A DNA stretch of 64,000 nucleotides from Bacteroidota bacterium (GCA_030835135.1 JAUQWO010000071.1:49867-113866); one strand, 5' to 3'; shown: positions 49,060 to 59,289, numbered from the stretch's first letter. Made by a program: numbers and translations. The notes: generated by a model not told the origin, from the sequence alone.

Positions 49060-51728
49060 GTCAGTTGCACGGTTGGTGGTGGAGTGCCGAGCGGCAGGCG
49101 CAGCGTGAACTGCGCCCCGCCATCGGCGCGGTTGGCACATGTCACCGTTCCTCCGTGAGCGAGGACGATCCCCTGCACGATCGACAGGCCGAGTCCCGTG
49201 CCCCCTGCACGCGTGTCCTTTCCACGGAAGAACTTCTGAAAGACCCGGTCGACCTCGACAGGCGGGATGCCCTTGCCATTATCGGACACGGTCAGGAGAC
49301 AGTCACTCCCCTCGGCATGCGCTTCGATGGTGATCGCGGTCGCACCCTCGGCATGGACGACCGCGTTCCTGATGATGTTCACGAGGGCCTGTTCGAGCAG
49401 TCCCTGGTCGGCCTGGATGAGCGGAAGCGAACCGGACACGGCGATGTGGATATCGAAGTGGCGGAGGACCTCGTCGAGTTTCCGTACGGTGGTCCCCACG
49501 AGGTCGGACACGTCACACCATGACGTCCGGATCTTCAGGAGCCCGGATTCCAGCCGCGTCATATCCAGGAGGTTCTGCACGAGGGTGTTGAGCCGGTCCG
49601 CCCCTTCGCGGATCTCCTCCACGATCTCCGCGAGGCGTGGTCCTCCCAGGACGGCGCGCTGATCCAGTTGATCGGCAGCGCCCATGATCGCCGCCACCGG
49701 CGTCCGGAATTCATGCGATAGCGTGTCGAACAGCGTCCGGTACAGGCGCTCCGATTCTGCAACGACCAGCGTCTTTCGTGTGAGGTCGTGCAGTTGCTCG
49801 CGTTCGAAGGCAGAGGCGATCTGGCCGAGGAAGGCCTGGAACAGAGCATCCTGATCGAACGTGAACGGTTCCTTCGTCGGAATGTGAACGCCGATGACCC
49901 CGAGAGGATACCGGGGACCGGACAGCGGATGATAGGTTGCCCCCGAGGACGGGAGCGTATCCGTGAAGCGTCCGGCTTTGCGCTCATTCCAGTACACCCA
50001 CGCTGCCACGCCGAACTCCTTCTGATCCACGGCAAAGCTGCTGGCGGGATGTGCTTCCGTGAATATGTCACCATCGGCCTGACTGAGAAGGACGACCGTT
50101 TCCGCACCGAATGTGTGGCGGATGCTTTCGACGGCAGCCCGTGCGACCTCATCCTGACTCCGGGCAACGGACAGCTCCTTGGTGAGCGAGAAGAGCGCCG
50201 TGGCATGGCGTTCGCGCAAGCGTACAGCTTTCTCCCGGGCCCGGATACGCGCGGTCAGTACCCCGGTCACGGCCGCGACACAGAAGTACAGCCCGAGCAT
50301 CAGGACATCCTGCAGCAAACCGATCGCGAAGGTGAATGTTGGCGGGATGAAGAAGTAATTCCAGAGCACCGCACTGAGCGCGGCAGCGAGGAGGACCGGC
50401 CCGGCATCCAGGGCAAGCGGGAGCAACACGACCGTGAGCAGGAGGAACAGGGAGATCGACTGATATCCGAGCATGTCCCGTAGAGGATACAGGGCCATCG
50501 CGGTCGCGATCGTCACCGCCGCGGCGATCAGATATTGCTTGATCCCGGAACGGACCTCCGGGAGCCACACGGGGGATGTCCCCGCCTGTGCAGGGCCGCT
50601 GCCGCCCACGACATAGATATCCAGGTCACCGCTCTGCTTGATGAGCCTGCCCAGGATCGTGCCACCGGGATGGAACGTCCCCGCCGGTTTGCCGATGAGG
50701 ATCTGGGTGACACGCCTGTCGTGTGCGATGCGCAGGAGTCCTTCGACGAGGTCCTCATCAGCGGTGGTCACGACCTCAGCGCCGAGTTCTCGCGCAAGCT
50801 TGATATTGCTCTCCAGCCGCTCCCGCGCCTCAGCGGTCAAGGGCCGGGAGCGCTCCACATACACGGCGATCCACGGGGCATCCATGGCATAGGCCGTTCG
50901 CCGCGCCCATCTGATCAATCGTGCCGAATTGGGACTGGAACTGATCCCGACGAGGATCCGCTGCCCCGATTTCACCGTGCCGCCGGCATGCCGGTCCTTC
51001 ATCAGGTCCTGCAACTGATGATCCACCCGTTCCGCAACGAGGCGCAATGCCATTTCGCGGAGTGCCGTCAGATTGCTGGTCCGGAAGAAGTGACGCATCG
51101 CCTCGCGTGAACGTTCGGGCGCGTACACTTTCCCTTCGGCGAGGCGCTTGAGCAGTTCTTCCGGTGGAAGATCGACGATCTCGACGGCATCGGCGCGTTC
51201 GAGGACGGAATCGGGGATCGTCTCACGGATCACGACGCCGGTGATCTGAGCGACCGTGTCGGCACGGCTCTCGAGATGCTGGATGTTGAGCGTCGTGTAG
51301 ACATCGATGCCCGCATCCAGGATCTCGGTCACATCCTGGTGCCGGCGCATATGTCTGCTGCCCGGTGCGTTGGTGTGCGCAAGTTCATCCACGAGCACGA
51401 GCCCGGGCCGGCGACGGAGGATCTCATCCACATCCATCTCTTCCAGCGCCCGCTCGCGGTATTCGATCACCTTTCTGGGGAGGATGTCGAGGCCGTCGAG
51501 GAGAGCTTCGGTCTCCCGCCGGCCATGGGTCTCAACATATCCGACAAGCACCGTGATGCCTTTCGCTTGCGCCTCGCGGGCCGCCATCAGCATGTCATAG
51601 GTCTTCCCTACCCCCGCGCACATCCCGAGGAAGACCTTGAGCCGGCCATGTCTGCCGCGCTCTTCGTCCCGGCGGAGCGAGTCGAGAAGATGGTCCGGAT
51701 CGGGCCGATATGGATCGCCAGATGTCAC
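49056..51728 (-). CDS. kdpD: KdpD sensor histidine kinase
   Basis: GRLKVFLGMCAGVGKTYDMLMAAREAQAKGITVLVGYVETHGRRET KdpD domain, USP-like domain, DUF4118 TMs, GAF, HisKA/HATPase. GTG start at 51728. Confidence 0.97.
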   Translation of the reverse strand: MTSGDPYRPDPDHLLDSLRRDEERGRHGRLKVFLGMCAGVGKTYDMLMAAREAQAKGITVLVGYVETHGRRETEALLDGLDILPRKVIEYRERALEEMDVDEILRRRPGLVLVDELAHTNAPGSRHMRRHQDVTEILDAGIDVYTTLNIQHLESRADTVAQITGVVIRETIPDSVLERADAVEIVDLPPEELLKRLAEGKVYAPERSREAMRHFFRTSNLTALREMALRLVAERVDHQLQDLMKDRHAGGTVKSGQRILVGISSSPNSARLIRWARRTAYAMDAPWIAVYVERSRPLTAEARERLESNIKLARELGAEVVTTADEDLVEGLLRIAHDRRVTQILIGKPAGTFHPGGTILGRLIKQSGDLDIYVVGGSGPAQAGTSPVWLPEVRSGIKQYLIAAAVTIATAMALYPLRDMLGYQSISLFLLLTVVLLPLALDAGPVLLAAALSAVLWNYFFIPPTFTFAIGLLQDVLMLGLYFCVAAVTGVLTARIRAREKAVRLRERHATALFSLTKELSVARSQDEVARAAVESIRHTFGAETVVLLSQADGDIFTEAHPASSFAVDQKEFGVAAWVYWNERKAGRFTDTLPSSGATYHPLSGPRYPLGVIGVHIPTKEPFTFDQDALFQAFLGQIASAFEREQLHDLTRKTLVVAESERLYRTLFDTLSHEFRTPVAAIMGAADQLDQRAVLGGPRLAEIVEEIREGADRLNTLVQNLLDMTRLESGLLKIRTSWCDVSDLVGTTVRKLDEVLRHFDIHIAVSGSLPLIQADQGLLEQALVNIIRNAVVHAEGATAITIEAHAEGSDCLLTVSDNGKGIPPVEVDRVFQKFFRGKDTRAGGTGLGLSIVQGIVLAHGGTVTCANRADGGAQFTLRLPLGTPPPTVQLT

Positions 51729-51852
51729 AGGTGCTCACTTGAGATCGGTCGGCAATGCCCGCTCCGCGCAGAGAGTCGCGAAGGGCACCAGAACATACGA
51801 AAGCGGACTCTCAGAATCCAATTGGCCGGCCCCCGGGTAGCGTAAGGAAACC

Positions 51853-51888
51853 ATAAAAAAGGGCTCTCCTGATGCCGCAGGAGAGCCC
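51853..51888 (-). terminator. Rho-independent terminator of GH20 gene
   Basis: GGGCTCTCCTG-(6)-CAGGAGAGCCC followed by a T run on the minus strand. Confidence 0.85.
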
Positions 51889-51913
51889 ACATGCAGACAG
51901 CAGAGCCGGGGTG

Positions 51914-54646
51914 CTACTCCACCACGATCTCATCGGTGAACAAGAACGACTCCCCTCCGGCGGCATGATGCCATCCAGGAAGGCGTCCCGGATTCTGCGC
52001 GATCACCTTGATGAAGCGGGCGTTCACTCCGGAGAAACCAGCCGTGAGATCACGCACCACGGTCCCCTCTTCTCTGGGATCCACGGTGGATATGGCCTCA
52101 CCCGCCAGCGTGTACTCATGCCCATCGGCCGATGTCCAGTACTGCACCCGCGATGGCATGAGGATCCACGAATAGCTGGATTGCAGGAAGCCCATGCTGA
52201 TCCGATGGACCTCTGTCGATCGTTGCAGATCGATGATGGCCTCTACATCCTGTCCCTGATACCCCTGCCATCGGCCATCCTTGAAATCTTCGGATCCACG
52301 GAGCCCATCCGTCAATGCCATCGGTCCGCCGGCAGCGTACGCCGGGTCGTAGGTGCTGTACCGCGCATGCAACGCGGCGAGGTGCCCGATGGCCCGGTGG
52401 ACCAGGAAGGATCTTTCCGATACCGGCCACGCCCGCTTTCCCGTGAACACACGCGCGCGGACCGATGCCGACCGATCGAGGGCGATGGGCCCGGTATACA
52501 CCGGGGACCGCATCGTGGGCTCCGACCCGTCGGCCGTATACCGGATCTCCCTGTCCGCAAACGGCGTACTACAGCGCACACGCAGCACGCCACCGGTTCC
52601 TGCCGTGTCCTTTTCGATCAGGACAACATTCTCCAGCTCCAGCAACTGCGCTCCGAGCCGGTCATACTTCGCGAGCACCCGTTCGCGCCACCATCCGCGG
52701 TTCTCCCGGTCCCAGAGAACAACATACGTGTTCTTCAGTCCGTGAAGTTCCTCAAAAAGACCCTGCATCAGCGTCCTCGTCCCGGCTACCGCATCGGCCA
52801 CGGGGGCACGCATGGTCTTCGCAAGTTCGGCCCGCACGATATTCTTCTTCGCGGTGAATGCCACCCTGTTCGCCGCAAAGACCGCCGCATCGAGCACGTC
52901 GGCATGGCGGCGGGCGTTCGCGCGGAGTGCCTCGAGCGCGGCGCGCAGCGCGCCGGCCTGTCGCACCGCCTGTTCATTCACTGCCACCGCGGCGGGATCC
53001 ACTTCGCCCGGATAGATCTCCAGCATGCTGCTCCACACCGCACCGTCGGTGACGATCCCCCGGATCGGCAGGGCGCGCAACGAATCGAACCGGTACAGCG
53101 TCGCGGCGACATCCGGTATGCCGAAGAAGAGAGCGTCGAACGAACGGTCGAACGACCGGCTTCGCGCCGCAAGATCGTCCTTCGCCTCCTGTCCCTTCAG
53201 CGGACGGGCGGGCGACCAGGAACACTCCGCACCCCACAGGAGTCCGTGCCAGTTGTAGGCACCAAGGTTCTCGCCGTCGTCGACCCACACGGTATTCATC
53301 ATACCCATGGTCCCCAGCGCTGCACCATCGCGCACGTAGTTCGAGATGTTCACGGTGGCAACCGACATGTTCGGCCAGACGTTCCCCCAGCAGTTCACGC
53401 CGGGAGCGACCATGAAGTCGAAGCCGGTCTTCGTGAATGGCAGGATGGCATCATCGAAGCTGTCGGCGAGGTGATATCCCCACGAGACGATGATGAGGTC
53501 CTTCGGCAACCGTTCGATGATCTGCGGGTTGTTCACGGCGATATCGCCCCACATCATCAGCCGTTTGCCATAGGGCTTCACCAGCGCGTCGATCCTGCCG
53601 ATGTGATAGGCATAGACCCCCCCGGCCCCCATCGTATCCACCATGCGCCGCGCGGGACCATCGCCCAATCCTGAGACCTCGTCGCTATTGATGTGGAAGA
53701 GCGGACTGTCATATGCAGGCACGATCTCGGCGAACACGTCCTTGAGGTAGTCGTAGGTTTTCTCCACCGCCGGACTCACCACCCAGGGGGTCTCCGCCAG
53801 GGGGCGGTAGAACGGGATCGCGAGGGTGTGTTCCATATGACCGAAGGGTTGCGCATTGCCGATGAGTTCGATGTGGTGCAGCCGGGCGAAGGCCGTCAGT
53901 TCAGCGATCTGCGCCGCGGTGATGCCATCCGCCGGCGCGACGTCAGGGTGCGAACGCAACCGGAACACATGTTCGGTATAAAGCGTGAGCGCATTCTGTT
54001 TGTATTCCGCGAGGGTGGCGACGATCTCCTTCAGATAGGCCATCGTCGGGATGGGTCCGCGGCTGATGTCCAGCATCACTCCCCGATACCGGAGCCGCGG
54101 CCAGTCCGTGATCGTCATGCACGGGACTGCGTGGCCCTGAGCGTTCGCCCTGATGAGCTGCCTGAGCGTTTGCACGGCATAGAAGACGCCAGTCCCGGAT
54201 CGCGCTGCGACGACGATCCGGGACGGACCGACATGCAGAATGTATCCTTCGGTGCCCAGACTATCCATGGCGGCGAGAGCAGATGCGGGCAGGGCCTTCC
54301 TGATCGCTGCATCACGGGCGACGCTGCCAATGAGGATCGACTTCGCCCCCGGTGTGCGTCCGGGCGCCAGCGTGATCCCCATCGAGGCACGCAACTCATC
54401 CCTCAGCTGCGATACTGCGAACGCGGCTTCGGCATCCTTCGCTGTTCCGGACGCGAGGGCAACATCCTGCGTGAACGCGAACACCCCCTTGTGGGCTATG
54501 ATCTGCCGGGGTGTCGGAATCAGTGCGTAACCTCCCGGCGACGCTCCCTCCGGCCGGTGCTGCGCATGGGCCGTGACACACTGGCAGCAGACGATGGCCA
54601 CGAGGGCGAGTCGCAGCAGCGAGACGATATCTCTGACAGATACCAT
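51914..54646 (-). CDS. Secreted GH20 beta-N-acetylhexosaminidase with C-terminal chitobiase-like and discoidin modules
   Basis: YALIPTPRQIIAHKGVFAFT, GTGVFYAVQTLRQLI, RYRGVMLDISRGPIPTMAYLKEIVATLAEYKQNALTLY; C-terminal EIRYTADGSEPTMRSPVYTGPI and discoidin-like end. ATG at 54646 has AAAGGA upstream; 54670 is an alternative. Confidence 0.92.
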   Translation of the reverse strand: MVSVRDIVSLLRLALVAIVCCQCVTAHAQHRPEGASPGGYALIPTPRQIIAHKGVFAFTQDVALASGTAKDAEAAFAVSQLRDELRASMGITLAPGRTPGAKSILIGSVARDAAIRKALPASALAAMDSLGTEGYILHVGPSRIVVAARSGTGVFYAVQTLRQLIRANAQGHAVPCMTITDWPRLRYRGVMLDISRGPIPTMAYLKEIVATLAEYKQNALTLYTEHVFRLRSHPDVAPADGITAAQIAELTAFARLHHIELIGNAQPFGHMEHTLAIPFYRPLAETPWVVSPAVEKTYDYLKDVFAEIVPAYDSPLFHINSDEVSGLGDGPARRMVDTMGAGGVYAYHIGRIDALVKPYGKRLMMWGDIAVNNPQIIERLPKDLIIVSWGYHLADSFDDAILPFTKTGFDFMVAPGVNCWGNVWPNMSVATVNISNYVRDGAALGTMGMMNTVWVDDGENLGAYNWHGLLWGAECSWSPARPLKGQEAKDDLAARSRSFDRSFDALFFGIPDVAATLYRFDSLRALPIRGIVTDGAVWSSMLEIYPGEVDPAAVAVNEQAVRQAGALRAALEALRANARRHADVLDAAVFAANRVAFTAKKNIVRAELAKTMRAPVADAVAGTRTLMQGLFEELHGLKNTYVVLWDRENRGWWRERVLAKYDRLGAQLLELENVVLIEKDTAGTGGVLRVRCSTPFADREIRYTADGSEPTMRSPVYTGPIALDRSASVRARVFTGKRAWPVSERSFLVHRAIGHLAALHARYSTYDPAYAAGGPMALTDGLRGSEDFKDGRWQGYQGQDVEAIIDLQRSTEVHRISMGFLQSSYSWILMPSRVQYWTSADGHEYTLAGEAISTVDPREEGTVVRDLTAGFSGVNARFIKVIAQNPGRLPGWHHAAGGESFLFTDEIVVE

Positions 54647-54742
54647 AACTGTTCCTTTGTAAAGGGTCATTGGTACGGCGTTGTGCGTACGTACCCGTTG
54701 GCCGCAGCATCGGGTCGGACAGACGGGGTACACACAGCGACG

Positions 54743-57430
54743 CTATTCGATACCGATCGTTTGTTCCGTGACGTTCCAGCCGCTCACCGTGATCCTGGCA
54801 TTGGCGGGGATCCGCCCACTCCCATTCTCCAGGGTCACATGCTCCGTCGAGCCGGAAACGACCGAGATATAATTGTCGCTGGCGAACACCGGCAGTATCC
54901 GTTTCCCTGTTGCCCCATCGACGAGGGAGATGCGGAGGAAGAATGCCAGCGGGCCTCCGGGCGGGTTGTGCACGGCGACCTCCACCCGGTCGTCGGCGAG
55001 CTTCCTCGCCGTGACCGTTGCTGGTGCGGATGCTATCCGCTGAAGTCCGGAATAGACACCCGCGGAATCCGGGAACCAGCACAGGTTCCGGTCCACGGTC
55101 CGCTTCTGCAGATCGAGCAGCATCAGCTCGAGGAATCCGCCCTCCGCTGCAAAGTGTTGTGTGAAGACGCGGCGGATCGTATCGATCTTCTGCACCATTG
55201 CCGGACCCACTTCGACGAACCACTGGAAGGCGAGATCCCGCTTCCCCGCCCGGTCGATGGTCCATGCCTGTACCATCAGATCATGCAATGGCCGGAAGGT
55301 GTTGTTGACCACCATCAGCATGCCATCCGCGGGGTTGCACATGATGTGGACACGACGGTTCGCGTGGTGCAGGCCGTACAATCCCGCATTCGGATCGAGC
55401 CATGGATCATACATCTGCCCCCGCATCGCGCTCCACGGATTCTGCGTCTTCCAGATGATGACACCCGTATACCAGTCCCACATGTGCGCCTGATGTCCTT
55501 CCATCAACGCGCGGTACTGATCGTAATTCACGAGCTGAGCCCTGTCCAGGAACCCCTTCAGATCGGCGGGCTTCCCATACGCCTCGAGGTTCCGGCCGTA
55601 CCCCTGGAATTTGTGATACCGCCATACGGAATCGATCCGGCGTGCCGCTTCGTCAGGCATCACCATGTTCCCCGGGGGGATGAAGCGCTCGAGGGATGTG
55701 ATATCGTTCAGACCGACAGACCCGGTTTCAGAGTTGAAGGGGAAGGAACGGAATTCCCAGAAATGTCTGTTCGATCGGACACCATACGGACCGTCACCGT
55801 TACCGCCGATGGCATTCAGCGACATGCTGTCGGCGTTGGAATAGGTGAAAAAGTACCGCGCGCTGTCGAGCGCGGGGAGCACCGTATCCTGGACCGCGGC
55901 AAGGATATCCTGTGGCGGAGGGATCTCGTTCCCTCCGCAGTAGAAGGCCAGCGACGGGTGGTTCCTCAGCATCCGGACCTGGTCGGCAACCGAACGCACG
56001 AACAGGGCATGATCATCCGGATACCCGCGGCGAGTCCACTGATCTTCCTTCTTCATCGGGTCGAGCCACTTGCCGTTGCAGTCGCCCGAGATCCAGAGGT
56101 CCTGCATCACCATGATCCCGTAGCGGTCGCAGGCCTCATAGAACTCAGGTCGCTCCGACAATCCTCCGCCCCAGATGCGGATCAGGTTGAGGTTCATGTC
56201 ACGGTGGAAGCGGATCTCCGCATCGTAGCGCGCGGCGGACAGGCGCAGCATCGCGTCGGAGACGATCCAGTTCCCGCCCCGCACGAAGATCCGCTGACCG
56301 TTCACCCGGACTTCGCGGCTTCGCGTCTCCGCATTCCACACCGTCGAAATATCGCGTATGCCGGTGGTCACCGTCATCGCATCCAGCGTTGCTCCCCCAT
56401 CACGGACGAAGACCAGATCCACGGGTGTCAGGGACTGCGGGCCATACCCGTTCGGCCACCAGAGCCGGGGTTCCGCCACAGTGATCTCCGGAAGACGGAC
56501 CGTGCGGGAGGTCATGGCCGGGATGGCGACCTCTGTGCTGACCGCTCTTCCCGCCACGGAACAACGGAGGGTCCCGGACACGGTTTCGTGTGTCGGATTC
56601 TCCACGTCCACAGTGGTCCGGATCATGGCCGGTGCCTGCGGACCGTCAGGGAACCGCACACCGGGAACGACTGTCACGATCTGCGGGTCATTCAACCGCA
56701 CGGCCCCCGTTTCCTCCAACGTCACGATGTCCCAGATCCCGGTATTCCGATCGCGGATCGGTTGTATCCAGTCCCATCCGGCAGTGTACTGACTGGCAAC
56801 ATTCCTCCCGATCGTCCCATCGCCACCCTGTCCGCCATTGGGATCACCCGGTACCGCCGCTGGATACACGATCACTGCCAGGCGGTTGTTCCCATCCGCG
56901 GAGAGAAGGGACGTGATGTTGTACGATTGCCGGAGGAACATCCCGGTATGTGTGCGCGGGGTGAGCCGGTGGCCGTTCAGGAACACATCACATCCGTAAT
57001 TGACGCCACGCAAGCGCAACCACGTTTGACGCCCGCCTGATGGTGGCTGTGTGCGGATGTCCTTCACGAACCAGTACGTGTACGTCTCGTTCCCCGTGTG
57101 AAAGATATCCGGGATCGCCGCGTTGTTCATGCCATAGAACGGATCCGGGACCAGACCGTTGTTGAGGAGCGTCGTCAGCACCGTCCCGGGGACGGTCGCG
57201 GACATCCACCCATTCAACGGATACGCAGGGGTCGACAGCACCTCGCCCTGAACAGCAACGTCGCGGGCGATCCTGCAGACCCATGCCGAATCGAGAACCG
57301 TGGATTGGCGTACGGCGTCAGCACGTTCCACCCGGGTGGCTTGTTCCGATGACCCACAACCCGGCATGCCGGCGGTGACGAGCATGGCCGCGAACACGAA
57401 AGGGATCCTGGAGAGCATGGACGACCTCAC
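54743..57430 (-). CDS. Secreted GH2-family glycoside hydrolase (exo-beta-D-glucosaminidase / beta-mannosidase-like lipoprotein)
   Basis: Lipobox-like AGMPGC; GWMSATVPGTVLTTLLNNGLVPDPFYGMNN; MNLNLIRIWGGGLSERPEFYEACDRYGIMVMQDLW; LAFYCGGNEIPPP; WDWYTGVIIWKTQNPWSAMRGQMYDPW. GTG 57430 or ATG 57418 start. Confidence 0.9.
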   Translation of the reverse strand: MRSSMLSRIPFVFAAMLVTAGMPGCGSSEQATRVERADAVRQSTVLDSAWVCRIARDVAVQGEVLSTPAYPLNGWMSATVPGTVLTTLLNNGLVPDPFYGMNNAAIPDIFHTGNETYTYWFVKDIRTQPPSGGRQTWLRLRGVNYGCDVFLNGHRLTPRTHTGMFLRQSYNITSLLSADGNNRLAVIVYPAAVPGDPNGGQGGDGTIGRNVASQYTAGWDWIQPIRDRNTGIWDIVTLEETGAVRLNDPQIVTVVPGVRFPDGPQAPAMIRTTVDVENPTHETVSGTLRCSVAGRAVSTEVAIPAMTSRTVRLPEITVAEPRLWWPNGYGPQSLTPVDLVFVRDGGATLDAMTVTTGIRDISTVWNAETRSREVRVNGQRIFVRGGNWIVSDAMLRLSAARYDAEIRFHRDMNLNLIRIWGGGLSERPEFYEACDRYGIMVMQDLWISGDCNGKWLDPMKKEDQWTRRGYPDDHALFVRSVADQVRMLRNHPSLAFYCGGNEIPPPQDILAAVQDTVLPALDSARYFFTYSNADSMSLNAIGGNGDGPYGVRSNRHFWEFRSFPFNSETGSVGLNDITSLERFIPPGNMVMPDEAARRIDSVWRYHKFQGYGRNLEAYGKPADLKGFLDRAQLVNYDQYRALMEGHQAHMWDWYTGVIIWKTQNPWSAMRGQMYDPWLDPNAGLYGLHHANRRVHIMCNPADGMLMVVNNTFRPLHDLMVQAWTIDRAGKRDLAFQWFVEVGPAMVQKIDTIRRVFTQHFAAEGGFLELMLLDLQKRTVDRNLCWFPDSAGVYSGLQRIASAPATVTARKLADDRVEVAVHNPPGGPLAFFLRISLVDGATGKRILPVFASDNYISVVSGSTEHVTLENGSGRIPANARITVSGWNVTEQTIGIE

Positions 57431-59223
57431 AGAGTGGCGATGAACCGGAGAAGATCGGTGTACTCGGAATACAGCTTCTGATTGAGCGAACTCAGCACGC
57501 CGAGTTCACCGCGGGACCGGACGCGGGAGGCGTACACGGAGAAGAGCTCGCGGATCGGTGCCGCATCGAGCTCCGCGCGTGCGTGCCTGACATGTTCGAC
57601 TGCCGGCGGACGGTATTCACCCGCGGCGTGCATTCGGATCCGGAGCTGGTATGCAGGTTCGAGCTTCCTGCCCACCGCATCGAGCAGAAGCATGAAGCGG
57701 TGATCCGCGATATACCACTGCAGATCGCGCAGATGGCGCGGATCCGTCGTCCTGTCCGCCACGCCCTGGAGCCTGCGGATGATCATCTCGAGCCGTCCGC
57801 GCGCCACACTGTCGAGCCGCCCCCAGAACGGTGTGTACGCATAGTACTCGGGGGATGACGCTGCCCGGAACCACCCTTCCCGATCCGCTGCCGCGAAGGT
57901 GTCGGTGAGTTCAGCCGCCGCCCGGGGCCCGCACTGCGTGCGGAGGACCTCACGGTAGACGGTCGCGACCGAAGCGGTATCCGCGGGATCACGGGCGAAC
58001 CGTGCGAACGCTTCGAACGTCGTGCGCGTTTCTTCCGTTCTCCAGTGGATCGCGATCACGCCATCATGCTGCTGGTCGCGTGCCTGCTTCACCTGGTCGC
58101 GCATGACGCTGACCCGGGGTTGCGCATGCCAGAGCTGGTGATCGCCTTCGAGCCAGGGGATGCTCCAGAACTTCCGATGCGCCGCGATCGATGCGATGAA
58201 TTCTGGTTGCGGATAGTCTCCCATCCCGGGATTGAGGCAGCTGAAGATCACGTCCGTGGGAAGTGCCCGGTCGAGGCCCCGGAGGATCGCCGGGAGCTGG
58301 TTGCTGCCGCCCCAGCCGCCGATGACCAGATGCTTGCCCGGGGCGACCGCCCGGAGCCGTTCGTACGCGCGGCGGATATACGCGAGCGCCCAGACGCCCG
58401 TGACCTGTTGCCGGGTATCGATGCCGGGGCCGGCGAAGAGCGCTGCATCGCGGTCAAAGAGTGCCCGGAAGCCGGGGTCACGCAGGGCCCTGTCGGGATC
58501 GAGCCCGAAGAATGAATGTTCATTCAACCACAGCCACACATGGTCGAGGTCGGGATACGATGCGATGAGATCATCGATCGTGGCGTACAGGATCTCCGCT
58601 GACTGGTAGTGTGCCGGATTGGGGATCATCGAGCCGGTCCCTTCCCAGAACGAGCCCTCTTCCGTGATGGAGAAGTACTCCGGCGGGTGCACACCGAATT
58701 CAAATCCCATGGCCGTCTGCATGCCGCGCGCGCGGGCCATGGCCATCACCTGGCGCATCAGAGCCTGTGCGCGTTGGTACCGGTCGTCATTCGAGGTGGC
58801 GCGGACCGCGCACTCTGCCCCGAAGGCGCCGGTGGTATCCGCGAAGAGCTGCGACGTCCCGAAGGCGAATTCACCCACACGGCGCGGCGCGTATCCCCAT
58901 CGGGCGGTCAGAGAATTGTCGAAGAATGCCTCGGGGAGCACGTTCTTGTATGCCATCCGGATCATCGGCTCGACGTAGGTGGCATAGCGCTGGCCGCCGC
59001 CCGTATAATTGTGGAACCCGATGAAGTTGATCTTTGCCGCGGCACACCGGTCGAGATACTCCCGGTAGTCGTCCAGGTTCCATGTGGAAGGACCGCAAAG
59101 GAAGTTGTGCCATGGAAGGACCCCTCTGATCGCGAAAGGCCCCGGCCGGTCCTGGGCGTGGAGGGGGGTGGATGCCGCAAGAACGATCCCGCACACAAGG
59201 GAGAGGATACGTGAAGAGTTCAT
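57427..59223 (-). CDS. Secreted TIM-barrel-like putative glycoside hydrolase, family unassigned
   Basis: Signal peptide MNSSRILSLVCGIVLAASTPLHA; RGVLPWHNFLCGPSTWNLDDYREYLDRCAAAKINFIGFHNYTGG; overlaps the GH2 gene; C-terminal helical domain. Confidence 0.6.
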   Translation of the reverse strand: MNSSRILSLVCGIVLAASTPLHAQDRPGPFAIRGVLPWHNFLCGPSTWNLDDYREYLDRCAAAKINFIGFHNYTGGGQRYATYVEPMIRMAYKNVLPEAFFDNSLTARWGYAPRRVGEFAFGTSQLFADTTGAFGAECAVRATSNDDRYQRAQALMRQVMAMARARGMQTAMGFEFGVHPPEYFSITEEGSFWEGTGSMIPNPAHYQSAEILYATIDDLIASYPDLDHVWLWLNEHSFFGLDPDRALRDPGFRALFDRDAALFAGPGIDTRQQVTGVWALAYIRRAYERLRAVAPGKHLVIGGWGGSNQLPAILRGLDRALPTDVIFSCLNPGMGDYPQPEFIASIAAHRKFWSIPWLEGDHQLWHAQPRVSVMRDQVKQARDQQHDGVIAIHWRTEETRTTFEAFARFARDPADTASVATVYREVLRTQCGPRAAAELTDTFAAADREGWFRAASSPEYYAYTPFWGRLDSVARGRLEMIIRRLQGVADRTTDPRHLRDLQWYIADHRFMLLLDAVGRKLEPAYQLRIRMHAAGEYRPPAVEHVRHARAELDAAPIRELFSVYASRVRSRGELGVLSSLNQKLYSEYTDLLRFIATL

Positions 59224-59289
59224 GATCGTCAGAGGAACGTGTTCGATGGTGGTCACGGGGAACGGGCGGTCTGCCCGCCCCGGAACAAA

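Noticed and set aside
51872-53674. 600-aa plus-strand ORF antisense to GH20
   Set aside because: Antisense to a conserved GH20 gene; composition typical of shadow ORFs.
53693-57040. 1115-aa plus-strand ORF antisense to the GH20/GH2 genes
   Set aside because: Shadow ORF: rich in R, P, H, D and G with no recognisable domain, fully antisense to two well-supported glycosidase genes; expected from codon-position GC bias in high-GC DNA.
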